Positions 19,255 to 29,900 of a stretch of DNA of 64,000 nt are shown here, one piece after another. The translations under genes were made by a program, and so were the position numbers. The DNA is from Lactuca virosa (taxonomy: Eukaryota > Streptophyta > Magnoliopsida > Asterales > Asteraceae). The notes below the pieces were generated by a model. The model did no database searches, was not told the DNA's origin, and saw only the letters and a program-made list of their open reading frames with translations. The stretch is from positions 252,112,484 to 252,176,483 of the forward strand of contig CAKMRJ010005412.1 in NCBI GenBank assembly GCA_928212115.1, written 5' to 3'. Position 1 is the first letter of the stretch. Each line of letters opens with the position of its first letter.

Positions 19255-19884
19255 GTATGGCAACTTCAACAAATACTTGGTGGATTGGAGATATGTATGG
19301 TGTGTCACAAGGCATGTTTGGACGCTTTTGGAGAGCATGTAGTTCATTGTAAAGAACTCACGAGGTTCAAATACAGACACGATCTGGTTAGGTATGTTTT
19401 GTTTGACATATTTAAGTGTGTTAGGGTTTCTGCCAAGAAAGAGGCACCTATGAATTTCTTGACCGACTCGACAGAAGGAAGGTCAACCCTTAGACCGACT
19501 AACATTTTGATTTTTAGATGGGTTGGAGGGAAACATACATGTATGGACCTTACAGGGGTATCCCCTCTCGTGGGCTTGAGGGATGGGGGTTTCATGGCAT
19601 CCCAAACTACTTTAAAATCTCCTAGAGGCAAAGTCACCAAACATGAGAAATCGTGCATGGAAAATCAACACGTGTTCACACCATTTGCATTTGATACGTT
19701 TGGTTTCCTCGTGTCGGATGCAGTGGAGTTTCTTAATAGAGTAAAACGGATCATGCATAGCAATGTTATATCCCCTAAATCTATGGATGTATTTTTCAAA
19801 AGAATTGGCTTTACCATACAAAAAGGCTTAGCGGCACAACTTGTTGCTCGTTTGCCATCTCACTCGTTGTACGAAGATAACTAA
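19255..19884 (+). pseudogene. Zinc-finger/endonuclease-like C-terminal fragment of RT-type protein
   Basis: The frame opens after a stop at 19252-19254 and ends in TAA at 19882-19884; no convincing start codon exists. A C-x2-C...H-x4-C finger (CMVCHK through EHVVHC) is followed by KEAPMNFL, RSTLRPTN and WVGGKHTCMDLTGVSPL. I recall this block from plant proteins loosely labelled reverse-transcriptase or auxilin-like. The finger followed by an R-P-(D/N)...(V/M)DLT pattern resembles a restriction-like endonuclease tail of some non-LTR elements; that link is tentative. Asn replaces the expected acidic residue after RP. It is probably a fragment of a dead element. Confidence 0.45.
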
Positions 19885-21307
19885 ATTTTTTACTCTGAAA
19901 AAACTAATATAAAAGGGTTGATTTTGTAAAAAAAATGGAGAACATACTTCCTTGTAGATGAACAAAAACATGGGAGTTTTATGCTTACCTTGTTCTTGAA
20001 CGCAAAACTTATATCTATACATTTTCCCTCTATTTTATTAATTGAATGTTCAAAATGAATGTATTAGGAAACATTCAGTTGGGATACTATAGTAAAAGTG
20101 ATATAAAAAAGGGAGAAAGTGGTCATGCATATAAGGTGCTCGACGAAATGCATCTAAGAATACGCTAGAAGAAATTGCACCCTCCCGGTTTTCATTTGAC
20201 TAACAGTAACGATTAATACCAACCCTAACTAGTCTCGGACTTCAATTCATCATTATCCTAGAAGAATACCAACATGAGACAAGAACAAAGTCTATTTCCA
20301 AGCAACTATGCAGAGAAGACGCACTCATATTTCTTGTATAAACAAGTCAAAAGTGTTCATTTATGCCAAAGGGTTTTGAATTTAATCTCCCTACAACCTC
20401 CTTCTACATGATGTTCTCACAAAGGATCTAAAAGAATTTAAATGGGTTGTTGCCTGTATAAATTTGGTGCTTCAACATAAACATCTCTTTATTTGTGATA
20501 TATTCAAAAGCTACCCAATGAAGGCACTCTTATGGAAAACATCAGAAAAGATGGTGTAAAAGCACAAAAGATATATTTCTATTTGATCGGCCCATCTTGT
20601 GTGATACTCTTTTTAAAAAAATGTTTTACATGTAAAGAAACATTATGTATATCCATGCGGTGGTACTTGAGTACTTGTTGAAATTGCACGAGAGGTTGGT
20701 ATTTTGTGTGTTGCTAAGACAAGTCAAAAGAGGAAGTCACAATGTTATGCCTTTGTAAGTGAAAGAAAATACCAACAACTAAGGGTGTTTTGGCCTTTTT
20801 ATTCATATGTCATGAAATCATCAAATGGGGTGTTTTTCTTGAGTAGGGAATGCATAGATTGTTATATCCTTCAAAAGGCTACGGTGCCCCCTAAATTCCT
20901 AACAACCATAACCTCCCATGTAAGCACTCCATGACAAGCTCCAAGCTCATCAACAACTATAACCTTATCCTAAAAGTGGTCGAATGGGCGTGCTAAGTAA
21001 CAAACTTCCCTGATGAATTAAAATGGAAAATGCTCCAAGATATTGTCCACCAACTCATCGTTACAACAAAATCGTCAAATTGAAACCTTCGGATCAAAGG
21101 CTAAATTGCAAACAATGATGCCTAAAGCTCATTCTTTCCAAGTTCTCGCACCCATGATCAAGCATGCTCACTCGACAAGTAATTGAACTTTTGATTTTGA
21201 AAGGGCAGTAGATACTCATTTTCCTGATTTTTTAGGAAGGGGTGGTATACCACTAATCTTTTATACATCCTACTATAATGATTGCACAATACCATCATAT
21301 ATCTCGG
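19885..21307. other. Unassigned DNA
   Basis: AT-rich sequence with only short chance frames. A stretch near 20390-20450 reads faintly like HDVLTKDLKEFKWV, reminiscent of a copia RNase H tail, but nothing around it supports this. Confidence 0.45.
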
Positions 21308-21674
21308 TGCCACACCCCGGCCGACGGCAGAAACGCCAGGCTGTGGGACGACATCATGGATCATAGTCATTGAATACATAAAACAAGCACAACAAATAAC
21401 ATAACATTCGGAAAACATTATTATTGAAACCAAATTTTATTGATTTTTTTCTTAGTGTTACAAATGATAAAAGTACATAAGTAGGCCTCAAACCATAGGC
21501 TAATAAGACTTCGATGCTAATCTATAGAGGACTGTGACTCCAAGACTTTATTCCATGAGTGTAAACTTTCAGCTGTTATTTCCCTAAGAATACATGTTAT
21601 TTTGAAGAGTGTCAACGTATTATTGGTGAGTTCACAGGTTTGAAGTATTTGAATCATAAGTACTTTTAATCAAA

Positions 21675-22135
21675 AGTAGTTTCTCGTTGTATAAAATAGT
21701 TCCTTAATGTATGAAAACAAATTCCTCGATGTGTAAAAATAGTTTATCGATGTATGAAAATTGCTCCTTAATGTATGAGGACAGGTTCCTAGATGTATGA
21801 AAATAGTTTCTCGGTGTATGAAAATAGCTCCCTGATGTATGAAAACAGGTTCATTGATGTATGAAAATAGTTCCATAATGTATGAAAATAGGTTCCTCGA
21901 TGTATGAAAATAATTTCTTATTGTATGAAAACAGATTCCTTGATGTATGAAAATGGTTTCCTCGATATATGAAAATAGTTCCTCGTTATGTGTATTATTA
22001 GTGAAAAAATTACACCTCAATGTATGAAATTTGGTTCTTCGATGTATGAAATATTAGTGAAGAATTCACACCTCAATGTATGAAATTAGGTTCTTTGATA
22101 TATGAATTATTAGTGAACAATTCACACCTCAATAT
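21675..22135. repeat. 21-22 bp minisatellite grading into ~57 bp units
   Basis: About fourteen degenerate copies of TTCCTCGATGTATGAAAATAG run from about 21675 to 21990. Two or three longer units then follow with CACCTCAATGTATGAAAT and ATTAGTGAA. The array lies between the donor-like and acceptor-like sites of LTR-F. The long minus-strand frame across it is only a translation of the repeat. Confidence 0.88.
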
Positions 22136-22636
22136 TACAATGTGTTCCTATAACCGAGCTTTGACTATATGAAATGCCCCTCCCAACGCTGAAGTTATAC
22201 GTCGTAAAAATGAAAATTGTATGATATGCTCCTCCCTACGCTGATGTTGTACTTCGTAAAAATGTAGGTAATTATCACCCGGTGTGATTCGACCGTCAAG
22301 GTTATAGCTAGTAACCATAGGTGGGGGTGTCAATTCGTATACACCTATACATAATTATCTCGCTCACGATGACTAAAAGTTATAAGTAGGGATCTTCTGA
22401 GTATTGGATATGTTTTTTGACAACATCGCACCTAGGTGGTGAATGTGTCTCATGTAACTATTGGGTTTTTATGTTTAAGTTGATATGTATATTTAACACC
22501 TGTTTTCGAGTGTGGATCAACTAAAGACTTAATGGGATCAAAGATGGGTTTTTTTAGGAAAAATCCTATGCCTCGATGTGGTGCATGGATGACCAAGATG
22601 TGGCATAACTTTTATGGAACACACAATTCTAGTGAG

Positions 22637-22651
22637 CACCACGACGTGGTG
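22637..22651. promoter_or_regulatory. Palindrome CACCACGACGTGGTG upstream of SL3 TATA
   Basis: A perfect 15-nt odd palindrome with 7-bp arms around a central A, sharing the CG-A-CG core of the SL1 motif but with different outer arms. Decayed relatives occur at 23261-23271 (CCACAACGTGG) and near 23283 and 23340, where CG has become CA or TG, consistent with deamination of methylated CpG. Confidence 0.75.
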
Positions 22652-23369
22652 GTTGTTGCAGCCCAAGCACACGATTTTAGGATTTCTTTTGAATTTAAAG
22701 CCTCTAATCCCAAAAGTAGGGCATCCTCTTCAGCCTCCAACCTTCCAAAATGAAACCCTACCCTCCTTTGATGATTCTTGGTGTTCTTGAGGTTTGAAGC
22801 TTTGGTTTGCACTTTAAGAAGAAGAAGAAGGTTTGCTTGCTATTTAGAAGAGCGTATCTACTTCAGATCTTACATCTCCTGCATCTTGTGGAGCTTGGGA
22901 AGGTATAAAGCTTCCACCTTTATCATCCTTTTCTCTTATTTCATACCATGAAGTCCTTTGAAGAAGTGTTCTTGGAGTTTTGGACAACTCCATAACCTTA
23001 GGATTGTTTGGTGACCATCTTTAGGCCCTAGATGATGTAAAAAGAGTTAAGTCTTGGTACCATTTGCTCCATGTAGAAGTTGAGGTCTTATTAGGGATTT
23101 TATGGACTTAGGGTTTTAAATTTGTTCTTGTTGTGAGGTCCTAATGGATAAAGTTGGAAACTTTATCCATTAAGTAATTAAGAAGAATCAGATCTAGAAG
23201 TATGAGCCTTGATCTGTAAGGATTAAGTTCTTAATTAGAAAGTTTGGCTTCTGGAAGTAACCACAACGTGGCCAAGAGGTCACCACGTCATGCATAGGTT
23301 CAACCTTGCGAATGTTTTGTCTGGAGATGCATACAACATGGTCAAAAGGTCACCATGTCTTGGTGATAG

Positions 23370-23422
23370 TTGACTTGGTTGACCGTTGACTTTTGTTGAC
23401 CGTTAACCGTTGACTTTTGACC
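23370..23422 (+). promoter_or_regulatory. W-box cluster in SL3
   Basis: Six TTGAC cores occur in 53 bp (TTGACT and TTGACC alternating). The cluster lies after the degenerate palindromes and before the donor-like site, exactly as in SL1. Confidence 0.6.
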
Positions 23423-23755
23423 AGTTTTACTTGGGGTCAAACTTGGAGGATTTGGTTTGTTGATTAAGGATTAATCTCCTTTTGTGTTAGTCGGTTCATG
23501 GGATTGATCAATGCAAGGAGTAGGAGTGTTGTTGTGCTTCTTTGGTTCTTCAGTCAGGTGAGTTTCTCACTATGTCACGTATCCCATTGTATATCCTTTG
23601 CATGGTAGAATAGATGTATTGTTAGAGTACAAGTATGCTAGTTGGCTAGGATAACTCCTTGTTATGTATGTGTAGTTGAGGACTCTTGGTGTCTTGGTAT
23701 TCTAGACTGGTAGGGTCTCGCATGTTGATCGTATGATACTGTTAAGAGTTATATT

Positions 23756-24557
23756 TGTTGGATTAGTGTCTAAGTCCATAACTATTTTGGTATGTACTTG
23801 ACCCGATGGTGCATGGTCCTTTTGGGTTACCTTCACCAAAGCAACTTGATAGGATGATTTATGGAGAAAGAGATTAATTATGATTTATTAATATATTATG
23901 AGAATAATATATTAAAGGAGAAATCATATTGTTTAATTGATATTAGTCAATAATTAATTAAGAATTAATTTTGTGGCTAAAAGAGATTAATTAAACTCAG
24001 GGGACTAGAATTGTCAATTGTGTGATAGTTGAATATTGGGCTAATGGACTCTATATTAGAGGAGTGGACGAATTCTATGGGAAAGCCCATTAGAAATCAT
24101 CCAAGGCCTCTAAAGGAGGAGTCCATGGGTTGCTTAGGGCCTAAGCAGTCAAATTAGGGTTTCCTTGTTAGATAACCCTAATAGCATCACTATTTAAACA
24201 CCCCTAGGGCACCAAAAACGTGGCCAACTGATTCCTTAGGGTTTCTAGATGTTTTTGAGTGCCTCTTCTCTTCTCCTTCTTCATCCTCTTGCTCTTGGTG
24301 TTTGTGAGCCATTAGAGGAGTGACATTTGTGACTTTAAGCTTTCAGAAGTCAATTACAAGAAGGAATAGATTGTTATTGCTACATAACAATCAAGGTAAG
24401 ATCTAAACCCTATTCTTATGTTAATATTGATTATCACATGCTAGATCTAGGGTTTATGGCTTTGGATGATTATTGCATGTTCATTAGACAAACTAGATCT
24501 AAAGCTTTAGGGTTTGCATGTACACCATAGGAATGTTGTAGTGCTCATAACCCATCA
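23756..24557 (+). repeat. E2 5' LTR
   Basis: Begins TGTTGGATTAG and ends ACCCATCA. It is followed at 24558 by CTGGTATCAGAGAC, a tRNA-Met-type primer-binding site. A CTATTTAAAC promoter-like box lies near 24189. Confidence 0.93.
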
Positions 24558-24652
24558 CTGGTATCAGAGACTAAGGCTGTTTGTTAATGAATTTGATGCT
24601 TATTTGATCGAAAAATGCTTAAAAATCGAATTTTCTTGGTTCTGACTGCATG

Positions 24653-24722
24653 ACTCGCCGAGTCATGTGGTGAACTCGCCGAGTCGACTGAACTCGACAA
24701 GTCCAGGCCTGACTCGACGAGT
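24653..24722. other. ACTCG-N-CGAGT palindromes in E2 leader
   Basis: Four copies lie about 100 bp after the primer-binding site: 24653-24663 and 24674-24684 (ACTCGCCGAGT), 24692-24702 (ACTCGACAAGT, one change) and 24712-24722 (ACTCGACGAGT). The motif is that of the gypsy-type SL1, although E2 is a copia element. E1 has nothing like it at this place. Confidence 0.8.
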
Positions 24723-25397
24723 CAGAGGGTCTGACAGCTTATTCTCGCGATTTGCTTGCTGTTTTGGCTTGGAATACTTACCATAAACGTTTTTAATTAG
24801 TAAAATCCGTTTTTTATTGATTTTGGGTGATTATCCTTGCCAAAATAGTAGATAAGCACCATTTAATCAAATAATTGTTGCCTTATAAGATAATTTCTAA
24901 TTATTTAAGTTATTTGGTGAATTATATTGCAAGTAATTGGACTAGGTCAAAATTAGATAACCACAAATTAATTGTTAATTGCCTTATTTGAATTGTTGAT
25001 CTAGAATGTTCATGATAAAGTTTGGAAAAGTTTCAAATTTTCACCCTTTAGGTTTTATAGTTTAAATTTGAACTTTAAAAGTTTTTGTTTTGAAATTTAA
25101 ATAGTTGAACCCTAATATTTTGAAATGTTTCAAAACTTGCCCTCAAGTTTTGGAATTTAAATTTTGATTAAAAGTTTGATTTTAAAATGTTAAATTCTAA
25201 AACCCTAGTTTTGAAAAAGTTCAAATTACACCCTGATGGTTTTATTAAGTTAATTAAAGGTATAATTAAAAGAAAGTTAATAAATCCATCATGATATGGT
25301 TTATATTTAATTTAAATTAAAAGTGTAATTTATAAAATTAAACCACCTAGTATTTTAAAAGTGTAAAATACACCATATACTATATATAACATTAAAA

Positions 25398-25400
<3 letters not shown>

Positions 25401-25474
<74 letters not shown>
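25401..25474. repeat. (TA)n microsatellite in E2 leader
   Basis: An uninterrupted TA run of about 37 units. It corresponds in position to a short ATATATAT stretch near 7660 in the E1 leader. Confidence 0.95.
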
Positions 25475-25478
<4 letters not shown>

Positions 25479-25779
25479 TTAAACTGCTAGTCTTACCGTT
25501 AGTAGGTCTCATTCACGAAGCTGGTCTATAAGGGGTGTTTAAGGAAATTGCCTATAAAATGGCGATTGAATGGGTATCCACTCTTACCCACCGCACTCTT
25601 GACTAGTGGAGGGTCGTTAGCCGAACGGGTAGGATAGGGCAAACCCTCTTCTCATTAAAAGTATAATGAATGTTAAAGTAACTAAATGTTTTACTAAATT
25701 CCAAAATCTTAGTTACTTTACGAAAAAGTGAAATCGATGCAATTCCATGGAATTACACTTTGTACCCTTGTCGAGACAA

Positions 25780-26166
25780 TTAGTGGAGCGTGTGTGGTTA
25801 ACCGACACACTAAGTTGGGTTTGGCATTGGTAGCAAAGGGTGACTCAATGTTTGTCATAGATCGATGGAGCGTGTGTGGTTAACCGACACGTCGATTAGG
25901 TGACTGTAACATTGAGGGCACCACGTACATTCGCATGGTTATTCACACCTTATTTGTGATCCTCGGCATCCCAGTCACAAATGAAGGGCATAATCGAGAT
26001 TAAACATGACATTAAAAAGTTCGATGAATCTCAAAAGATCTAGGAAATTTTCAATACATTTAAAACTTAAATTCTTTTTCGTTTTTCATGGTGGAAATTG
26101 GTAAATCGTCATTTACCTACCTTCAAATGTTTTGCGAGTTGGATTACGACATCCCTCTTCCAATTT
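25780..26166 (+). other. E2 leader hairpins D1, D2, C1, C2
   Basis: D1: TTAGTG (25780-25785) with CACTAA (25808-25813), 22-nt loop. D2: ATCGATG (25861-25867) with CGTCGAT (25890-25896), 22-nt loop, one U-G pair; both loops hold GGTTAACC. C1: ATTTGTGA (25952-25959) with TCACAAAT (25975-25982), 15-nt loop TCCTCGGCATCCCAG. C2: 26136-26143 with 26159-26166, two G-U pairs, 15-nt loop TTACGACATCCCTCT. Order and spacing to the gag ATG match E1. Confidence 0.78.
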
Positions 26167-26261
26167 GTAGGATATTGTGTTGGGTCCTAGCCTTAATATC
26201 TCATTTGGGTGTTTTATTAACGACTCAATCAACTAAACTTGAATTTTCTCCCGTTTTATAG

Positions 26262-26968
26262 ATGTCAAAGTTTGACAACTATGGTCTTCCTAAATCCGTT
26301 GGGAAAAGTTTTCCACAAGAAGATTATGTTCCACGATTGTATTGTGGAAATGGAAATCATGCTTCGTTTTCTCCACCTCCTCCAATAATTCTCCCTGACC
26401 CACGTGTTCGAAGACTTGAAAAGTTCAAGGTCACTCAAGCCCTATTGGCAAAAGACATGAAAATGGAAAGTCTATATGTGCTCATGTCTTGGATAAAAGG
26501 TTACATATTGATAGATTGGGATTGTTACGTGTTGATGTTTAAAGGAAGTTGGCTGTTGACTTGGTTCTTCAGTCACTTCCCGAATCATATAGTAAGTTCG
26601 TTAGAAAGTACTATATGATGGACCACGACACGACCCTTATTGATTTGAGTTATTTGCTTATTGCTGCTAAATCAGGAATGATTTGGCGCACTGGTCAGCA
26701 AATTTGTCTGGTAATCAATATCCCAACCCTCTATGGGCAATGGCAACATTGGAAGTCCAGAAAAGTTTTCTCTACGCAAGAGAAAGGCTGAGTCTGAGAT
26801 AGTCCCGTGTACCATTCCCCGAAGAATCCATATGTTTCTACTGCCAAAAGAGGGGGCATTGGTTACGAAGCTTCCCTGACTACCTGAGAGATCTAAGAGA
26901 TGGGAGAGTCAAGATGTATGGCTCTGCATCAGGTAAAATCCACTATCTAACTCTATTAAGTTCCTTTT
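26262..26968 (+). pseudogene. E2 gag, frameshifted
   Basis: The frame from ATG 26262 (MSKFDNYGLPKS) decays after about 118 codons. Gag similarity resumes in another frame at 26549 (AVDLVLQSLPESYSKFV, matching ELAIDMVLNSLPECYGQF of E1), and the zinc knuckle follows near 26830-26875. The knuckle reads CFYCQKRGHWLRSF, so the last Cys is Phe. A stop ends the frame at 26966-26968, just where protease begins in E1. E3 gag ends at the same place, so the stop is shared. Confidence 0.8.
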
Positions 26969-28582
26969 AGATTCTTAACACATGATGTGATAAGATTACA
27001 TTTTGTGTTTTGTAGAATCAAAGAAAAAGGAAGCTTAAAAGGAAAGTAGTGAGCTAAATCTGGTCATGAAGAAATGGATCTTGATCGCATGATTCAAAGA
27101 TCGGATTGTTTGAGCTACTACTTTAGAGTTAGGATAGATTGCTAAGTAATATTTACATAGTTTTCATTTGTAATCGCATTGTAAGGACAATATTTTTCCG
27201 CAATAAAATAAATTTTGATTTATCTTATTTATATTTCCTTGCGATGGATTTTATGAAAATTGGTGTTTGAATGGTTCTATTGTTAGCAATATTGTGAATG
27301 GATTTGATTCTTAGTTATGTTATTTGTGGTAATGTCAGAAATTTACCAAATGAGGAAAGTTTCTCATCACCCAAGTTTCCAATGGACAGAAACTTGGAAT
27401 CATGCAACTGGTATTGTGTGATGAATGAGAACCTTCGTATTTGGGAAATTGAGACTAATTCCTTGTTCACATAAGTATGTGAGTCAAGTGAAGGACTAGG
27501 AGATCTGGTACACAATGTTGTGCACTGGTCAAGTCCACCACAAAGAACGATAAGATTATTCGTCATGATTTACTAAAAGTCTAGTAAACGTGATTATACT
27601 TACAAGATTAAGTGTAATTCTGAATCATTGAAAAGTTTCAATGAATGGCAGAACGAATAAGAAGAATCAATGAAGGCAGAAAGATAAAAGGTCCTCCAAT
27701 CTAAGAAGAAGGGAGAGTACTTTTGTATCGTGTTTTATGATCGTCTTGGTTATTGTAGGAACCATATTACAATTCATCCTCTAAGGATACCTTAGTGCAC
27801 TAGTTTGGCTAAGAAGAGGAATGGTGAATTGTAGAAATGGTTAAGTCAATAAGATGTATCGTACTTCGTTCCAATATCAAGTCTTAGAGTCATACTCCAA
27901 GATTGTGAATTGAGTGAGATAATCTTAAGTAGAAATGTTCTTACACTTGCACATTTTGGTAAGTTGTGATGTCTTGAATAAGACAAAGACCAACTAGAAC
28001 CAAATTATGCGTAGTTTTGTCTTGACATAGACACACACTGACTCTTGAATATTTGTTTTGTCAAGAAATGTTTCTTGATAAGAGAATCTTATATGTCAAG
28101 AGGTCAGTGGGAGTCTAAAGATCTTGAAAAGTTTCAAGAACAAATCAAGAAGTAAAACTATTAAACACTAGCACACGACTTGAGGATTGTAACCTATCGT
28201 GTTGACAAAATTTTATTTCTGTGCCAATCCAGTTGAGTGATTATGCATATGAGTTCTACGAGTTCTCAATTGAATGCATAAGGGCAAACACCTTGATCAA
28301 TGAAAGTACATTGACTGGCATAGGTGAGCTGCTAAATAACTTGGAAGCAATGGTGGGACCCTTGATGGCAAGAAATTAAGAATGAACAAGTTCTGTCCAT
28401 AAGAGGTTGAATTTGTCACGAACATTATCTTACGATTATGGTTATGACAGATTCACATGGATAGGAACACGTACACCATAAAATCTGAGTGGCATAAGGT
28501 TTCTCTCCTACATGAAAATGATTGTGAGGAAACGCTTTCACTAAGAGAGATTTAAGGAGATTGCGATTATGTAAATTGCATT

Positions 28583-28633
28583 CTCAAATTCGATTATGAT
28601 TACGGCATCCCTTTTCATAGTTCGAATTGTGAG
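28583..28633 (+). other. Internal C-type hairpin C3 in E2
   Basis: TATGA (28595-28599) and TCATA (28615-28619) flank the exactly 15-nt loop TTACGGCATCCCTTT. The stem extends outward through AATTCGA/TCGAATT and CTCA/TGAG with small bulges. The loop is nearly identical to C2 of the leader but the stem is different. Confidence 0.7.
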
Positions 28634-28686
28634 ATTTGGAAATTAGTTTGAACAATCGAGACTTATTGCTATAAGTTCTGGAATTG

Positions 28687-28713
28687 TTTAGACACACATG
28701 TGAGCTGTCTAAA
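28687..28713 (+). other. Hairpin with CACATGTGAGC loop in E2
   Basis: TTTAGACA (28687-28694) pairs perfectly with TGTCTAAA (28706-28713) around an 11-nt loop containing ACATGT. E3 has the homologous hairpin at 43239-43261 (minus), also with an 11-nt loop, where five of six pairs remain. Confidence 0.6.
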
Positions 28714-29148
28714 GTAAGGTGTATGAGTTTGAGATGCTTAGATAAAAGCTTATCAAAGCATAACGTATTGGAAATATGAACTTTGGAAAGTCGATAAGTA
28801 TTGTCTTTTAGAAGTCCAACTGTTTTCTGAATACGTGTCAAAGCTAGTGGGAGTATAAATGTTATACTGGTATGGATATAATCATCATGTTAGTGGGAGC
28901 ATGATAATTATTTTAAGTATTGCAAGTTGGCAGTATTAGTTATAGAAAAACAAAAGTTTCACTTTGCAAAGTTGCATAGGTTGAAAAGTTGTTTTGCTAT
29001 AATTAAGGGAGAGAATAGTATACTTCGTTTCAAATCTAAAGGTTTAGATCGAGAAATTTTAATCAAATTTAGTCAAAAAGATTTTATGAATGTTATGTTG
29101 AAAGGATTCAATGTAAGAGAATTCTATATATATGGAAATATTTGTTGC

Positions 29149-29205
29149 GTTCTCACACTCGATTATGATTACGACATCCCTTTTCATAGTTCGAATCGTG
29201 AGAAC
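29149..29205 (+). other. Internal C-type hairpin C4 in E2
   Basis: GTTCTCAC and GTGAGAAC pair perfectly at the base, with TCGA/TCGA and TATGA/TCATA further in. The loop is again exactly 15 nt (TTACGACATCCCTTT). It is the strongest of the series. E3 keeps a homologue at 42790-42845 on the minus strand. Confidence 0.75.
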
Positions 29206-29900
29206 ATAGCAAACAGAAATATTATAGCAAAAGACTGGTAAAATATCATGTCGTTGTAATATTCGACCGTTCTAAATTTTCCAAATGCCTAGGGCATTAA
29301 GAGGGAAAGAGGACTAGAATCGGATTTGACTGAATTAGTTAAACAACTGTCAACGATAATCTAAGGTTCGCCAAGGATTGGTCGCTTGTGGACAGTTGAA
29401 AGTATAGTCATGGATGGACCATATTGACATTATTATGAATAGATAAGATTCTATTTAGAATGAGTTGTCATATGGAAAATATGGAAATGTTTCCATATTG
29501 GGAGTTGGATATCGAGAATATATGTCTAGATTAGAAATTTTTTATGCAAGAAGGATGTTCAAAGGAATGTACTTTGAATGTGAGACTTCGTGTCTATGGA
29601 ATTGTCTTGCAACAATCTCCAATAAAGGACTTTGTAATTTCATTGGCAATAGTCTTGGTGACTTTTTTTGCCGTGACATTATGAAAGGATCATTGCATAA
29701 AATGTTAGAATCTAACATATTCTATAAGTGGCAAGAATTTGGTATTCTTACACCTGTGGTAGAGATTGGGAATTGTGAAATCAGTGTGATTGAAAATGTT
29801 ATTCAATTATACTATTTCACAGAGTAAGGACCATAAGTAAACATGGTGTGCATGCTAAGAGCATGGGACAATTGTCGTTATAATTCAAGAAGTTGATTAC

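Larger units (their letters stand above)
26969..29900 (+). pseudogene. E2 fossil pol
   Basis: No frame is open, but short islands align in order with E1 pol. Near 27708-27790 EGEYFCIVFYDRLGYC matches the integrase GGEYLSIEFNDYLKEC, with a stop beside the lost catalytic Asp. Near 28844-28885 AGTGGGAGTATAAATGT corresponds to the stretch before YVDD, where YVDD itself is gone (TGGATATAATC). The same derived changes appear in E3, so the decay predates both insertions. Extra C-type hairpins sit inside it. Confidence 0.7.

Noticed and set aside
21670..22020. 116-aa minus-strand frame of repeated HTSRNLFSYI-type units
   Set aside because: It is the translation of the 21-22 bp minisatellite; a unit near 21 bp keeps frames open by chance.
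25330..25512. Small frames of alternating Ile-Tyr (also 62877-63322)
   Set aside because: They come from AT/TA microsatellites and have no coding support.
26969..29900. E2 as a purpose-built gag-only element whose rest is unrelated filler
   Set aside because: Ordered traces of integrase and RT and an internal length close to E1 show a decayed pol instead.
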